Below are positions 13,541 to 20,789 of a stretch of DNA of 21,832 nt, one piece after another (position 1 is the first letter of the stretch; the number at the start of each line of letters is the position of its first letter). The translations under genes and the position numbers were made by a program. The notes beneath the pieces were generated by a model. That model searched no databases. It was not told where the DNA came from and worked only from the letters and a program-made list of their open reading frames with translations. The stretch spans positions 1 to 21,832 of the forward strand of contig CAJMMX010000039.1 of NCBI GenBank assembly GCA_905214615.1, written 5' to 3'. Source of the stretch: an uncultured bacterium (GTDB taxonomy: Bacteria; Actinomycetota; Coriobacteriia; Coriobacteriales; Coriobacteriaceae).

Positions 13541-16500
13541 ATGTCCACTACCTCAACCGACCCGCGCGCCGCTGCTGCCGCGCTGCTGGTGCCCGGCACC
13601 ACCTGCCACGGCTTTGCCGTCGAGCGCTGCGAGACCGTGCCCGAGCTCGACTCGGACGCTTACGTGCTGCGCCATACCACCTCGGGCGCTCGCCTGCTGT
13701 ACCTGGCGTGCAACGACGAAAACAAGGCCTTTGCCATTGGTTTTAAAACGCCGCCGGCCGATTCCACTGGCGTGTTCCATATTCTTGAGCACTCGGTGCT
13801 GTGCGGATCGGCCAAGTTCCCCGTCAAGGAGCCGTTCGTGGACCTGATCAAGAGCTCCATGCAGACGTTCCTCAACGCCATGACCTACCCCGACAAGACT
13901 ATCTACCCCGTTGCCACCACCAACGAGCAGGACCTGTACAACCTGATGGACGTGTACCTGGACGCGGTGTTCAACCCGGCCATCTATACCAAGCCCACCA
14001 TTTTTGAGCAGGAGGGCTGGCACTACGAGCTGGACCTGCCGGAGGGCGCTGGCGGCGACGGCAGCGCCGCCAGCCTGCGCGAGGGCACGCTGCGCTATAA
14101 CGGTGTAGTGTTCAACGAGATGAAGGGCGCGCTGTCCGACCCCATGAGCGTGCTGGACGACGCCGTCAACGCCGCGCTCTACCCCGACACGGCCTATGCG
14201 CACGAGAGCGGCGGCGATCCGCGCGCGATTCCCGCGCTCACCTACGAGCAGTTCCTGGACACGCACGCGCGCCATTACAACCCCTCCAACTCCTACATCA
14301 CGCTCTACGGCGACCTGGACGTGGACCGCGCGCTGGCCTTTTTGGACGAGCGCTATCTGTCGCAGTCGAGCGCCGCGAGCCGCCGCATGGACGCAGCCGT
14401 CGCCGCCGGCGAGGACCCGTCTGCGCTGGCGCCCAATCCGCTGGTCGTGCAGACACCCGTGACCTGCGAGTATAAGCGCGTCGAGATGGCCACCACACCC
14501 GAAAACGCCCTGGTGGGCCTGGGCCTTGTGCTGGGCAGCGCACTCGACCGCAAGCGCACGATCGCCGCGGACATCCTGTTCGAGGCGCTGCTGGGCTCCA
14601 ACGAGGCGCCGGTTAAGAAGGCTATCCTGGCGGCAGGCCTGGGCGGCAACGTGGTGAGCTACACCGCGGCCGAGAGCCTGCAGCCCTACGAGCTCATCAT
14701 GCTGCAAAACGCGCAGCCCGGCGTGGCGCGCGAGCTGCGTCGCATGTTCCAGAACGCCTGCCGCGACCTGTGCGAGCACGGCGTTCCGCGCGAGCGCCTG
14801 GAAGCCATCATCAGCAGCAACGAATACGATCTGCGCCAGCGCGACTACGGCATCGCCGACGGCGTGGCCATTGCGTGCGACGCGCTGAGCACCTGGCTCT
14901 ACGATGACGACGCCGCGACGCTGGCACTCAAGTACGGCCCGGTGTACGAGGAGCTGCGAGGCGAGCTGGACGGCAGCTATTTTGAGGACCTGCTGCGCGA
15001 GCTGGTGCTGCAGAACGATCACATGGCGCTCGTCGAGCTGGTGCCGGTGGACGCCGCCGAGGGTTCGGAGGGTGCCGAGGCCATCGAGCTGGCAGCCAAG
15101 CGCGACGCCATGACCGATTCCGAGCTGGCCGACGTGGTCGAGCGCACGGCCGCGCTGCGTGCCGCGCAGGAAGCCGAGGACACGCCCGAGGACAAGGCCA
15201 CGCTGCCGCGCCTGCGCGTGTCCGACATTGGCGAGGCGCGCCCCGAACCGTCACTGGTCGTGGACACGACCGCGCCCATCCCCTGTCTGCGCCACGACAT
15301 CCCTACCAACCGCCTGGCCTACGCCATGCAGTATTTCGACCTGAGCTGCGTCGCGTTTGAGGACCTGCCCTATGTGACGCTGCTCTGCCGCCTGCTTAAG
15401 CAGCTGTCCACGCGCGAGCACTCGGCCGAGGAACTCGACAACTTGCTCGCTGGCAAGCTGGGCTTTTTGAGCTTTACGACCGAAGTCATGACCCAGCCCG
15501 ACGTGGACGGCGTGCGCCCCTACCTGCTGGTGAGCGCCGGCGCCCTGTCCGAGAAGATTAATGCACTGGCGAGTCTGCCGCGCGAGGTATGGTCGAGCAC
15601 GCTTTTGGCAGATGCCGACGCCAACCGCGTGCGCGACGTGCTCACGCAGATTCGCATTGGGCTTGAGCAGGGCTTTATCAACAACGGTCACTCGGCGGCG
15701 CTCGGTCGCGCGATGAGCTACAGCTCGCCTTCGGCCGTGGTGCGCGAGCAGCTTTCGGGCGTGGACTTCTACCTGTTCCTGCGCGATCTGCTCGAGCACT
15801 TTGACGAGCGACTGGACAATCTGCGCGCCAAGCTTGCCGAGCTGGCAGACCGCATCTTTGTGGCCGACGGCTGCCTGGCGAGCTTTACCGGCAGCGACGA
15901 GGACTTTGACACGTACTGGGATGCCGCGGGCGACCTGGGGCTGGGTGCGGGCGACGGTGCCGGCCGCGACGCGCTCGCGGTGCCGGCGCCGTGCGACCGC
16001 CACGAGGCTTTCGTGATCCCCAGCGACATCTGCTTTGCCGCGCGTGCGTGCGATCCGCGTCGCCTGGGCATTGACGTGACAGGCGCTTGGGCCGTGGCTG
16101 CCAACGCGCTCTCCTACGATTACCTGTGGAACGAGATTCGCGTGAAGGGCGGTGCATACGGCTGCGGATTCCGCGCAGCCGGCGAGCGCCAGACGGCGTT
16201 CTACACCTACCGCGACCCGGCGATCGACCCTTCGATTGAGCGCGTGGAGCGCGCAGGCGCATGGCTCGGCAGCTTTGAGCCCGACGAGGCCGCCTTTGAG
16301 GGCTTTACCGTGAGCTGTGTGAGCGGCATGGACGCGCCGGTGAAGCCCTACGCGCTCACCAAGCGCCGCAACACGACCTACCTGGCCGGGCTCGATCCGC
16401 ACGCGCGCGAGGAGCGTCGCGCCCAGATGCTCGCCGCCACGCCCGGTGAGCTGCGCTCGCTCGGCGCCGACGTGACGCGCATCGCAGCTGAGTCGCCGAC

Positions 16501-16573
16501 CTGCGTCTTTGGCGGCCGAGACGTCATCGCCAAGAGCAACGCCGGCTTTAACGTCGTCGACCTGATGGGCTAA
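13541..16573 (+). CDS. M16C-family zinc metallopeptidase (presequence-protease-like)
   Basis: This 1010-aa protein starts at the ATG at 13541, with AAAGGAG nine to fifteen bases upstream; the frame is open further 5' only through the repeat cluster. The inverted zinc motif HILEH (H80, E83, H84) precedes ALSDP-type NEMKG with E192, the expected distal zinc ligand. Between them is PVKEPFVDLIKSSMQTFLNA, a hallmark of M16C peptidases (PreP, falcilysin). Full length matches the two-half clamshell of the family, including a C-terminal half with YLWNEIRVKGGAYGCGF. There is no signal peptide, so it should degrade short peptides in the cytoplasm. It is monocistronic and very GC-rich, like a resident gene. 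Confidence 0.95.
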   Translation: MSTTSTDPRAAAAALLVPGTTCHGFAVERCETVPELDSDAYVLRHTTSGARLLYLACNDENKAFAIGFKTPPADSTGVFHILEHSVLCGSAKFPVKEPFVDLIKSSMQTFLNAMTYPDKTIYPVATTNEQDLYNLMDVYLDAVFNPAIYTKPTIFEQEGWHYELDLPEGAGGDGSAASLREGTLRYNGVVFNEMKGALSDPMSVLDDAVNAALYPDTAYAHESGGDPRAIPALTYEQFLDTHARHYNPSNSYITLYGDLDVDRALAFLDERYLSQSSAASRRMDAAVAAGEDPSALAPNPLVVQTPVTCEYKRVEMATTPENALVGLGLVLGSALDRKRTIAADILFEALLGSNEAPVKKAILAAGLGGNVVSYTAAESLQPYELIMLQNAQPGVARELRRMFQNACRDLCEHGVPRERLEAIISSNEYDLRQRDYGIADGVAIACDALSTWLYDDDAATLALKYGPVYEELRGELDGSYFEDLLRELVLQNDHMALVELVPVDAAEGSEGAEAIELAAKRDAMTDSELADVVERTAALRAAQEAEDTPEDKATLPRLRVSDIGEARPEPSLVVDTTAPIPCLRHDIPTNRLAYAMQYFDLSCVAFEDLPYVTLLCRLLKQLSTREHSAEELDNLLAGKLGFLSFTTEVMTQPDVDGVRPYLLVSAGALSEKINALASLPREVWSSTLLADADANRVRDVLTQIRIGLEQGFINNGHSAALGRAMSYSSPSAVVREQLSGVDFYLFLRDLLEHFDERLDNLRAKLAELADRIFVADGCLASFTGSDEDFDTYWDAAGDLGLGAGDGAGRDALAVPAPCDRHEAFVIPSDICFAARACDPRRLGIDVTGAWAVAANALSYDYLWNEIRVKGGAYGCGFRAAGERQTAFYTYRDPAIDPSIERVERAGAWLGSFEPDEAAFEGFTVSCVSGMDAPVKPYALTKRRNTTYLAGLDPHAREERRAQMLAATPGELRSLGADVTRIAAESPTCVFGGRDVIAKSNAGFNVVDLMG

Positions 16574-16586
16574 CCACAGCAAGCAA

Positions 16587-16623
16587 AACCACTACAAAGG
16601 GGACAGGCCCCTTTGTAGTGGTT
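16587..16623. repeat. GGGGACAGG-type hairpin, left side of the HicAB cassette
   Basis: AACCACTACAAAGGGG (16587-16602) and CCCCTTTGTAGTGGTT (16608-16623) form a perfect 16-bp stem with loop ACAGG. It lies 14 bp after the peptidase stop codon. A closely related stem follows HicB at 17323-17361. Only a poor U-run follows, so termination is uncertain. Confidence 0.85.
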
Positions 16624-16667
16624 CGAACACTTGTTCTATACGTACACATGTTCTATAGTATGGGTGA

Positions 16668-16705
16668 TTGCATCGGATCAAAATTGCAACTAGAATATAG
16701 TTGCA
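16668..16705 (+). promoter_or_regulatory. Promoter and operator of the HicAB operon
   Basis: TTGCAT (16668-16673) and TAGAAT (16691-16696) are 17 bp apart. Overlapping the -10, TGCAACTA (16685-16692) and TAGTTGCA (16698-16705) form a perfect 8-bp inverted repeat with five bases between, a good binding site for the ribbon-helix-helix end of HicB. Further upstream TGTTCTATA occurs twice (16632, 16649), 17 bp apart. Confidence 0.65.
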
Positions 16706-16719
16706 GAATGTGAGGCGGG

Positions 16720-16983
16720 ATGACTCGAGCCGATAAACTCATCGCCCAACTGTTTAGCTGCCCTTCGACGTATCGGTATGCCGATTTTTTAAAAGTCATG
16801 GCCTCATATGGCTTTGAAATGGACAGCAAAGGCAAGACATCCGGATCGCGCATTCGCTTCTACAGGCCCTCAGATGGCAGGATGTTCGTGATGCACGCGC
16901 CTCATCCATCTGACGAATTGACAGCGGGGACAATTCGAAACATCGTTCGATTTCTGCAGGATGTCGGAGGCAGTCATGAGTAA
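16720..16983 (+). CDS. hicA: HicA-family toxin (mRNA interferase)
   Basis: This 87-aa protein matches the small double-stranded-RNA-binding-like HicA fold: an N-terminal YADFLKVMASYGFEM helix, KGKTSGSRIRFYRP, then MHAPHPS and GTIRNIVRFLQDVG. HicA cleaves mRNA and is neutralised by the neighbouring HicB. In canonical HicA a histidine follows the GS turn; here it is GSR, a variant I recall from Gram-positive and actinobacterial members. PHP with His is kept. The ATG at 16720 has GAGG upstream. HicB overlaps its 3' end by 8 bases. The order toxin-antitoxin is the usual HicAB order. Confidence 0.85.
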   Translation: MTRADKLIAQLFSCPSTYRYADFLKVMASYGFEMDSKGKTSGSRIRFYRPSDGRMFVMHAPHPSDELTAGTIRNIVRFLQDVGGSHE

Positions 16984-17305
16984 CGTTTTGGCATACAAGG
17001 GCTATTTCGCCCCAGTCGAGTTCGATGCCGAGCAGCATGTACTAACAGGTATGGTCGCCGGCATTAGGGACGCAATTGTATTTGAAGGCTCCAAGGCTGA
17101 AGAAGTGGAGCAATGCTTCCACGACGCCGTCGACGATTACCTTGAGTTTTGTGCCGAAAAGGGCAAGGAACCAGAGCGGGCTTTTAAGGGCTCGTTCAAT
17201 GTGAGAACAGGCTCCGAGCTTCACAAGCAGGCAGCACTGGCGGCGGCAAAGAAGGGCGAGTCACTCAATAAGTTTGTGACCGAAGCAATCGCCGCGGCGT
17301 TATAG
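16976..17305 (+). CDS. hicB: HicB-family antitoxin
   Basis: This 109-aa protein has the HicB layout: an N-terminal degenerate RNase-H-like part (YKGYFAPVEFDAEQHVLTG, then DAIVFEGSKAEEVEQCFHDAVDDYL) and a C-terminal ribbon-helix-helix with SELHKQAALAAAKKGESLNK. It binds and inhibits HicA, and its C-terminal part should bind the operon promoter. The ATG at 16976 has GGAGG five bases upstream and overlaps hicA by 8 bp; a possible earlier ATG at 16961 lacks such a site. It is followed 18 bp later by a hairpin of the same type that precedes hicA. Confidence 0.88.
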   Translation: MSNVLAYKGYFAPVEFDAEQHVLTGMVAGIRDAIVFEGSKAEEVEQCFHDAVDDYLEFCAEKGKEPERAFKGSFNVRTGSELHKQAALAAAKKGESLNKFVTEAIAAAL

Positions 17306-17322
17306 CGTTAACGCATGGGCCA

Positions 17323-17417
17323 AAACCACCACAAAGGGGACAGGCACCTTTGTGGTGGTTTCGACATTTGCCCAGATAAAACCTGCCAAAATAAACCTGT
17401 CCCTTTTTGGTAGGTTT
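17323..17417. repeat. Two GGGGACAGG/CCTGTCCC-type hairpins after hicB
   Basis: First, AAACCACCACAAAGG (17323-17337) pairs with CCTTTGTGGTGGTTT (17347-17361) around GGACAGGCA. Second, AAACCTGCCAAAA (17379-17391) pairs with TTTTGGTAGGTTT (17405-17417), one wobble, with CCTGTCCC in the loop. Both loops carry the same core in opposite orientation. The second lies 16 bp before the cyclo-ligase start. Confidence 0.8.
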
Positions 17418-17433
17418 GGGAGAGGAAGCCGGG

Positions 17434-18030
17434 ATGGACAAGGCTGAGTTGCGGCGGGCGGTGATTGCTCGGCGCGATGCTCTTGATTTGGACTTGCGGG
17501 CGGCGAAGTCTGCTGATATCTGTGCGCGGCTGGTTGAGCTGCTGGGCCGCTTGGATGCCGCGGCGCCGCACACCGTTGCCGTCTATGCCGCGATGGGTTC
17601 CGAAGTCGACTCAGCCGCGTTTGCCGCAGCTGCCTCCAAACGTGGCTGGCGCGTGGCCTATCCGTGCATGCTCTCGGCAACAGACGCCGCAGCTTGTGGC
17701 CAGCGCATGTGTATGCGGGCAGTTGCTGCCGGCGACGCGGACGCGGCTACGTTTATCGCCCACCCCACGCGGGCCTTTGCGGCCACGGACATCGACAGCA
17801 GCCGCTTCCCTATCGTGCCTGCCGAAGCTCTCGACATGATCGTCGTGCCGCTCGTAGCATTCGACCGCACCGGCACGCGCCTAGGCTACGGCGGCGGCTG
17901 CTATGACCGCTACCTGCCCATGCTCTCGCCCGCATGCCAAATCATCGGCATCGCCTTTGACGAGCAGCGTGTCGACCACGTTCCCACCGATGCCCACGAC
18001 CTGCCGCTGCCCAACATCATCAGCGCCTAA
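17434..18030 (+). CDS. 5-formyltetrahydrofolate cyclo-ligase
   Basis: This 198-aa cytoplasmic enzyme converts 5-formyltetrahydrofolate to 5,10-methenyltetrahydrofolate with ATP, returning the folate to the one-carbon pool. The family signature is clear: MIVVPLVAFDRTGTRLGYGG followed by GCYDRYLP (about residues 135-162), and near the C-terminus FDEQRVDHVPTDAHD. The N-terminus MDKAELRRAV is typical. The ATG at 17434 has AGAGGAAG upstream; a start at 17407 is possible but unsupported. The gene is preceded by hairpin repeats and followed by repeat cluster 2. No obvious operon partner. Confidence 0.95.
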   Translation: MDKAELRRAVIARRDALDLDLRAAKSADICARLVELLGRLDAAAPHTVAVYAAMGSEVDSAAFAAAASKRGWRVAYPCMLSATDAAACGQRMCMRAVAAGDADAATFIAHPTRAFAATDIDSSRFPIVPAEALDMIVVPLVAFDRTGTRLGYGGGCYDRYLPMLSPACQIIGIAFDEQRVDHVPTDAHDLPLPNIISA

Positions 18031-18056
18031 CGGCTGGCACGCTGCACCCCACAAAA

Positions 18057-18224
18057 ATGAGCGTGGAAAATTTCCCACTTTGGGCCTGTTCGGGGGCAAA
18101 AAACGGGAGATTATCCACGCTCATTATTCAAACGTCCGATAATCCACGCTCGTGTGTCCGAAAATCCACGCTCAACCAAATCGCGTCTAAATTCCCACGC
18201 TCATCCGTCCGGATTTCCACGCTC
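18057..18224. repeat. TCCACGCTC repeat cluster 2 (64-bp hairpin plus five forward copies)
   Basis: GAGCGTGGA (18059-18067) and TCCACGCTC (18114-18122) enclose 64 bp. Forward copies follow at 18143, 18165, 18194 (CCCACGCTC variant) and 18216, so steps are 29, 22, 29, 22. The outer arms extend to ATGAGCG and CGCTCAT. It fills the gap between the convergent cyclo-ligase and the nuclease-like gene. It can fold as a terminator-like stem but lacks a U-run. Confidence 0.88.
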
Positions 18225-18250
18225 GTGCAGCCTAACGCCCTGCCACCGCC

Positions 18251-19213
18251 TCAGCATGCACGCGGCACGCCGGCAACCTTGAGCTTGCGATCGAGCTTTG
18301 TCGGGTCCCTTAGATCATCCCAGCACAAGCGCACAATCTTACAGTTATCGAGCAGCGAAAGCCTCGACTCGCGCTGGCGCTCATCAAATTGCGCCTTTGC
18401 AAGCTTGCCCTCCTCCGCCGCCTTCTCGCTTTTAACGAATCCGTCGAACTCCCCAATAATCAACCGGTCACCCACGCGCCACAAATAGTCAACGCGATAC
18501 GGCCGTCCCGGCTCAACCGGGTCGAACAGCTCAATTTGCAGCTCCGGCGTCTGCCAGCCGCGCTCGATCATCAGGGCGCGCGCCTTGGACTCGCCACCGC
18601 TTTCCGACAGGCCATCGGCATACCGTGCAACCCTGCGCGCCGTCACAACACCGCGACGATTTAAGCCAAGCTTGTTGACTGCCTCAACGAGATGCTCCTT
18701 CGACAACAGCTGCTCATGAAGCGCCGAGTCCGCAATGATCAGTCCCTCGACAAACGATGCATCGACCAGGCAATCCGTAATCGTTTGATCGATATCGGTC
18801 ACGGCAATGTCCATCTGGGTGGCCCGTGTTTGACGAACATAACGATGGCGAACGACCTGAGAGCCCGGCGTCGTTGATTGTGCCGGTGCCACGGCGATAT
18901 GGATGTGCGTCAAATTGGCATGCGAAACCGAAAGGCCATAGACAACGGCCGCCGTATAGGAGCAAAACGTCCAGTCGGGGTGCTTTTGCGCAAGCGCCCG
19001 CACCCGATGCAGATAACGCTGCCGAAACTTGAGCTCGGACCAGTATTCCGGACGCGCATACAACCCCGGCATGACCACCTTGAGACTTCCCGCCGCCACC
19101 CGCCGCTCAATCTGCTTTGCCTCCGCCGTCGTACGCGCGTACACGCAGCTCATCTGCTGCTCGCACGCTTTAATGTGGCCTGTGAGTCTTTGATTCGCCG
19201 TCGCGTTTGCCAT
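18251..19213 (-). CDS. AbiEi-like wHTH plus DUF559/Vsr-type nuclease-fold protein
   Basis: This 320-aa soluble protein starts at the ATG at 19211-19213, with GGAGG four bases upstream; an open frame extends further but lacks support. The N-terminal region (about 20-60) resembles the winged-helix start of AbiEi-type proteins (GSLKVVMPGLYARP). The middle has TFCSYTAAVVYGL and a TDIDQTITDC segment. The C-terminal part has PD-(D/E)xK marks: GGES (E208), YRVDYLW (D242), IIGEFDG (E255, D257) and K261, more complete than in the gene at 202-1305. It has no adjacent AbiEii-like toxin, so an AbiE pair is not supported. Upstream iterons at 19269-19309 match those of the first gene. Role could be defence or competition. 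Confidence 0.78.
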   Translation of the reverse strand: MANATANQRLTGHIKACEQQMSCVYARTTAEAKQIERRVAAGSLKVVMPGLYARPEYWSELKFRQRYLHRVRALAQKHPDWTFCSYTAAVVYGLSVSHANLTHIHIAVAPAQSTTPGSQVVRHRYVRQTRATQMDIAVTDIDQTITDCLVDASFVEGLIIADSALHEQLLSKEHLVEAVNKLGLNRRGVVTARRVARYADGLSESGGESKARALMIERGWQTPELQIELFDPVEPGRPYRVDYLWRVGDRLIIGEFDGFVKSEKAAEEGKLAKAQFDERQRESRLSLLDNCKIVRLCWDDLRDPTKLDRKLKVAGVPRAC

Positions 19214-19268
19214 GTCGCCTCCCAACTCTTGGAACGGCGCCAACGTACCAGACGGTTTCATGCGAAGT

Positions 19269-19309
19269 CTGACCAAATGCTGTCCAGCAGCTGACCAAAT
19301 GCTTGACGG
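19269..19309 (-). promoter_or_regulatory. Iterons shared with the upstream region of the first nuclease-like gene
   Basis: CTGACCAAATGCT occurs at 19269-19281 and 19291-19303, 22 bp apart, the second running into TTGACGG to 19309. The same CTGACC-xxx-TGC/GCTTGACGG words lie at 1459-1500. The array is 56-96 bp upstream of the ATG, near the expected promoter. The gap 19214-19651 (438 bp) otherwise holds repeat cluster 3; 19310-19505 shows nothing convincing. Confidence 0.6.
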
Positions 19310-19509
19310 TTTTGGACGTTTTAGGTTAATGGCTTATATCTGCAGGTAGAACGGTTGTCGAGAGGTCCCTGTCTCCACATCTTTATGCCTCAAAAGCCGT
19401 CGATTTCCTTAAAAGAAAATATGCTGTGGCTCGAAACTACCTAGTTTGCGATGCTGTCCGTAAACACTCGACGCGTGGTGCTGCCGCCTACGACAGCCGC
19501 AGAAAAATC

Positions 19510-19602
19510 GAGCGTGGAAAATCTCCCACTTTGGGCCTGTTCCTCGACCAAAAGTGGGAGATTATCCACGCTCATTCAACATGCGTCCGATTATCCACGC
19601 TC
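19510..19602. repeat. TCCACGCTC repeat cluster 3 (64-bp hairpin plus one further copy)
   Basis: GAGCGTGGA (19510-19518) and TCCACGCTC (19565-19573) again enclose 64 bp, and one more forward copy is at 19594, a step of 29. The stem here is nearly perfect over 23 bp (AAATCTCCCACTTT against AAAGTGGGAGATTA). About 33 bases of the left part match cluster 2 with one difference. It lies 50 bp downstream of the metA stop. Confidence 0.85.
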
Positions 19603-19651
19603 GTCGCGTAGCGGCCACGATAACCGCCGCAGCCACAGCCACGACAGCGGC

Positions 19652-20578
19652 CTAGTGCTCTTCGCCGGCGCGGGCCAGGTCGTAGGGCGTGGTCTGGTAG
19701 ACGTAATAGTTGAGCCAGTTGGTGTAGAGCAACTGAGCTTGGCTGCGCCAGACGTTGCGCGGCTCGGCGGTGGGGTCGTCACCCGGGAAGTAATGCGCCG
19801 GCACCTGAGGGTTGAGCCCGCGCTTCACGTCGCGCTCGTACTCCAGGCGCAGCGTGTCGGTATCGTACTCGGGATGGCCAAAGACAAAAAAGCGGCGGCT
19901 GTCGGTCGACTTGACGATATACAGGCCTACCTCGTCGGACACGGCCACGACTTCAAGCTGCGGCTCGGCCTCCACGTCCTCGCGGCGCACATCGGTGTTG
20001 CGCGAATGCACGGCATAGAAGCGGTCGTCAAAGCCGCGGACCAGCGGGCTTTGCGGCTTCACCAGATAATGCTCAAATACGCCGCTCGCCTTTGCCGGCA
20101 GGTCGTACTTCTGGATACCGTAATGATGGTAGAGCCCCGCCTGCGCGCCCCAACAAATGTGCAGCGTGGAGTGCACGTGCGTGGTGGACCAATCCATGAT
20201 CTGGCAGAGCTCGGGCCAGTAGTCGACCTCCTCGAACGGCATCTGCTCCACCGGCGCGCCCGTGATGATCAGGCCGTCGTAGTGGATGTCGCGGATGTCG
20301 TCGAACGTGCGGTAGAACGTCTCCAGGTGGCCGGCGCTCACGTGCGTGGCCTCGTGCGTCTTGGTGCGCAGCAGGTCCACCTCCACCTGCAACGGCGTGT
20401 TGGAGAGTTTGCGCATAATCTGCGTCTCGGTGGCGATCTTGGTGGGCATGAGGTTGAGGATGAGCACACGCAGCGGACGGATGTCCTGGTGCAGCGCGCG
20501 GTACTCGGTCATGACAAAGATGTTCTCGCTCTCGAGCTGCGCGGCGGCAGGGAGGGCGTCGGGGATGCGAATGGGCAT
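19652..20578 (-). CDS. metA: MetA, homoserine O-acyltransferase (predicted acetyl-CoA type)
   Basis: This 308-aa cytoplasmic enzyme activates the homoserine hydroxyl with an acyl group, the first methionine-specific step. The catalytic cysteine is C142 in HICWGAQ, and the later GHPEYD carries the catalytic-site His and Glu. The loop ITGAPVEQMPFEEVDYW has Glu at position 111. In the MetA family Glu111 is associated with acetyl-CoA and Gly with succinyl-CoA use, so I predict homoserine O-acetyltransferase. The ATG at 20576-20578 has AAGGAG five bases upstream. It is divergent from the dehydrogenase, with a weak inverted repeat (20680-20714) between; no SAM riboswitch was recognised. Confidence 0.96.
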   Translation of the reverse strand: MPIRIPDALPAAAQLESENIFVMTEYRALHQDIRPLRVLILNLMPTKIATETQIMRKLSNTPLQVEVDLLRTKTHEATHVSAGHLETFYRTFDDIRDIHYDGLIITGAPVEQMPFEEVDYWPELCQIMDWSTTHVHSTLHICWGAQAGLYHHYGIQKYDLPAKASGVFEHYLVKPQSPLVRGFDDRFYAVHSRNTDVRREDVEAEPQLEVVAVSDEVGLYIVKSTDSRRFFVFGHPEYDTDTLRLEYERDVKRGLNPQVPAHYFPGDDPTAEPRNVWRSQAQLLYTNWLNYYVYQTTPYDLARAGEEH

Positions 20579-20723
20579 GGATGCTCCTTACGAGTCAGTT
20601 GCAGCTATGGTACAACGAGCGGCCCCATCCGCGCGAGCACATCGCCCGGCGATGTCGCCAGCGGCCCAAATCACTCCAAAAGTAGAGATTAAAGCATGTC
20701 CCAAAAATCTACTTCGCTTTAGC

Positions 20724-20752
20724 TTAGCAAAGTGACAGCAGGACGCTACAAT
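20724..20752 (+). promoter_or_regulatory. Promoter of the dehydrogenase
   Basis: TTAGCA (20724-20729) and TACAAT (20747-20752) are 17 bp apart, an optimal spacing. A start near 20759 gives a leader of about 30 bases to the ATG at 20790. Confidence 0.6.
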
Positions 20753-20789
20753 GGTTCGATGCGAGAAACTCGGCCGAAAGGATACATAT

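Noticed and set aside
13553..15022. 489-aa open frame on the minus strand
   Set aside because: It lies entirely antisense to the M16C peptidase with its HILEH motif; high GC gives long empty frames. Its composition (His/Arg/Gln/Val-rich, no domain) is not protein-like.
15251..16582. 443-aa open frame on the minus strand
   Set aside because: Also antisense to the peptidase, no ribosome-binding site or recognisable domain.
16653..16853. 66-aa frame antisense to hicA
   Set aside because: Overlaps the hicAB promoter and hicA; no start signal.
18114..18224. CRISPR array
   Set aside because: The repeated word is only about 9-12 bp, spacers are 13-20 bp and share sequence with one another, and no cas gene is present.
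19373..19505. Gene remnant upstream of cluster 3
   Set aside because: A short frame reads LYASKAVDFLKRKYAVARNY-like text, but it has no ribosome-binding site, runs into the repeat and matches no family I know.
19451..20692. 413-aa open frame on the plus strand
   Set aside because: It runs through repeat cluster 3 and antisense to metA; no domain.
20579..20723. SAM or T-box riboswitch before metA
   Set aside because: Only a weak bulged inverted repeat (20680-20714) was found; no riboswitch core is visible.
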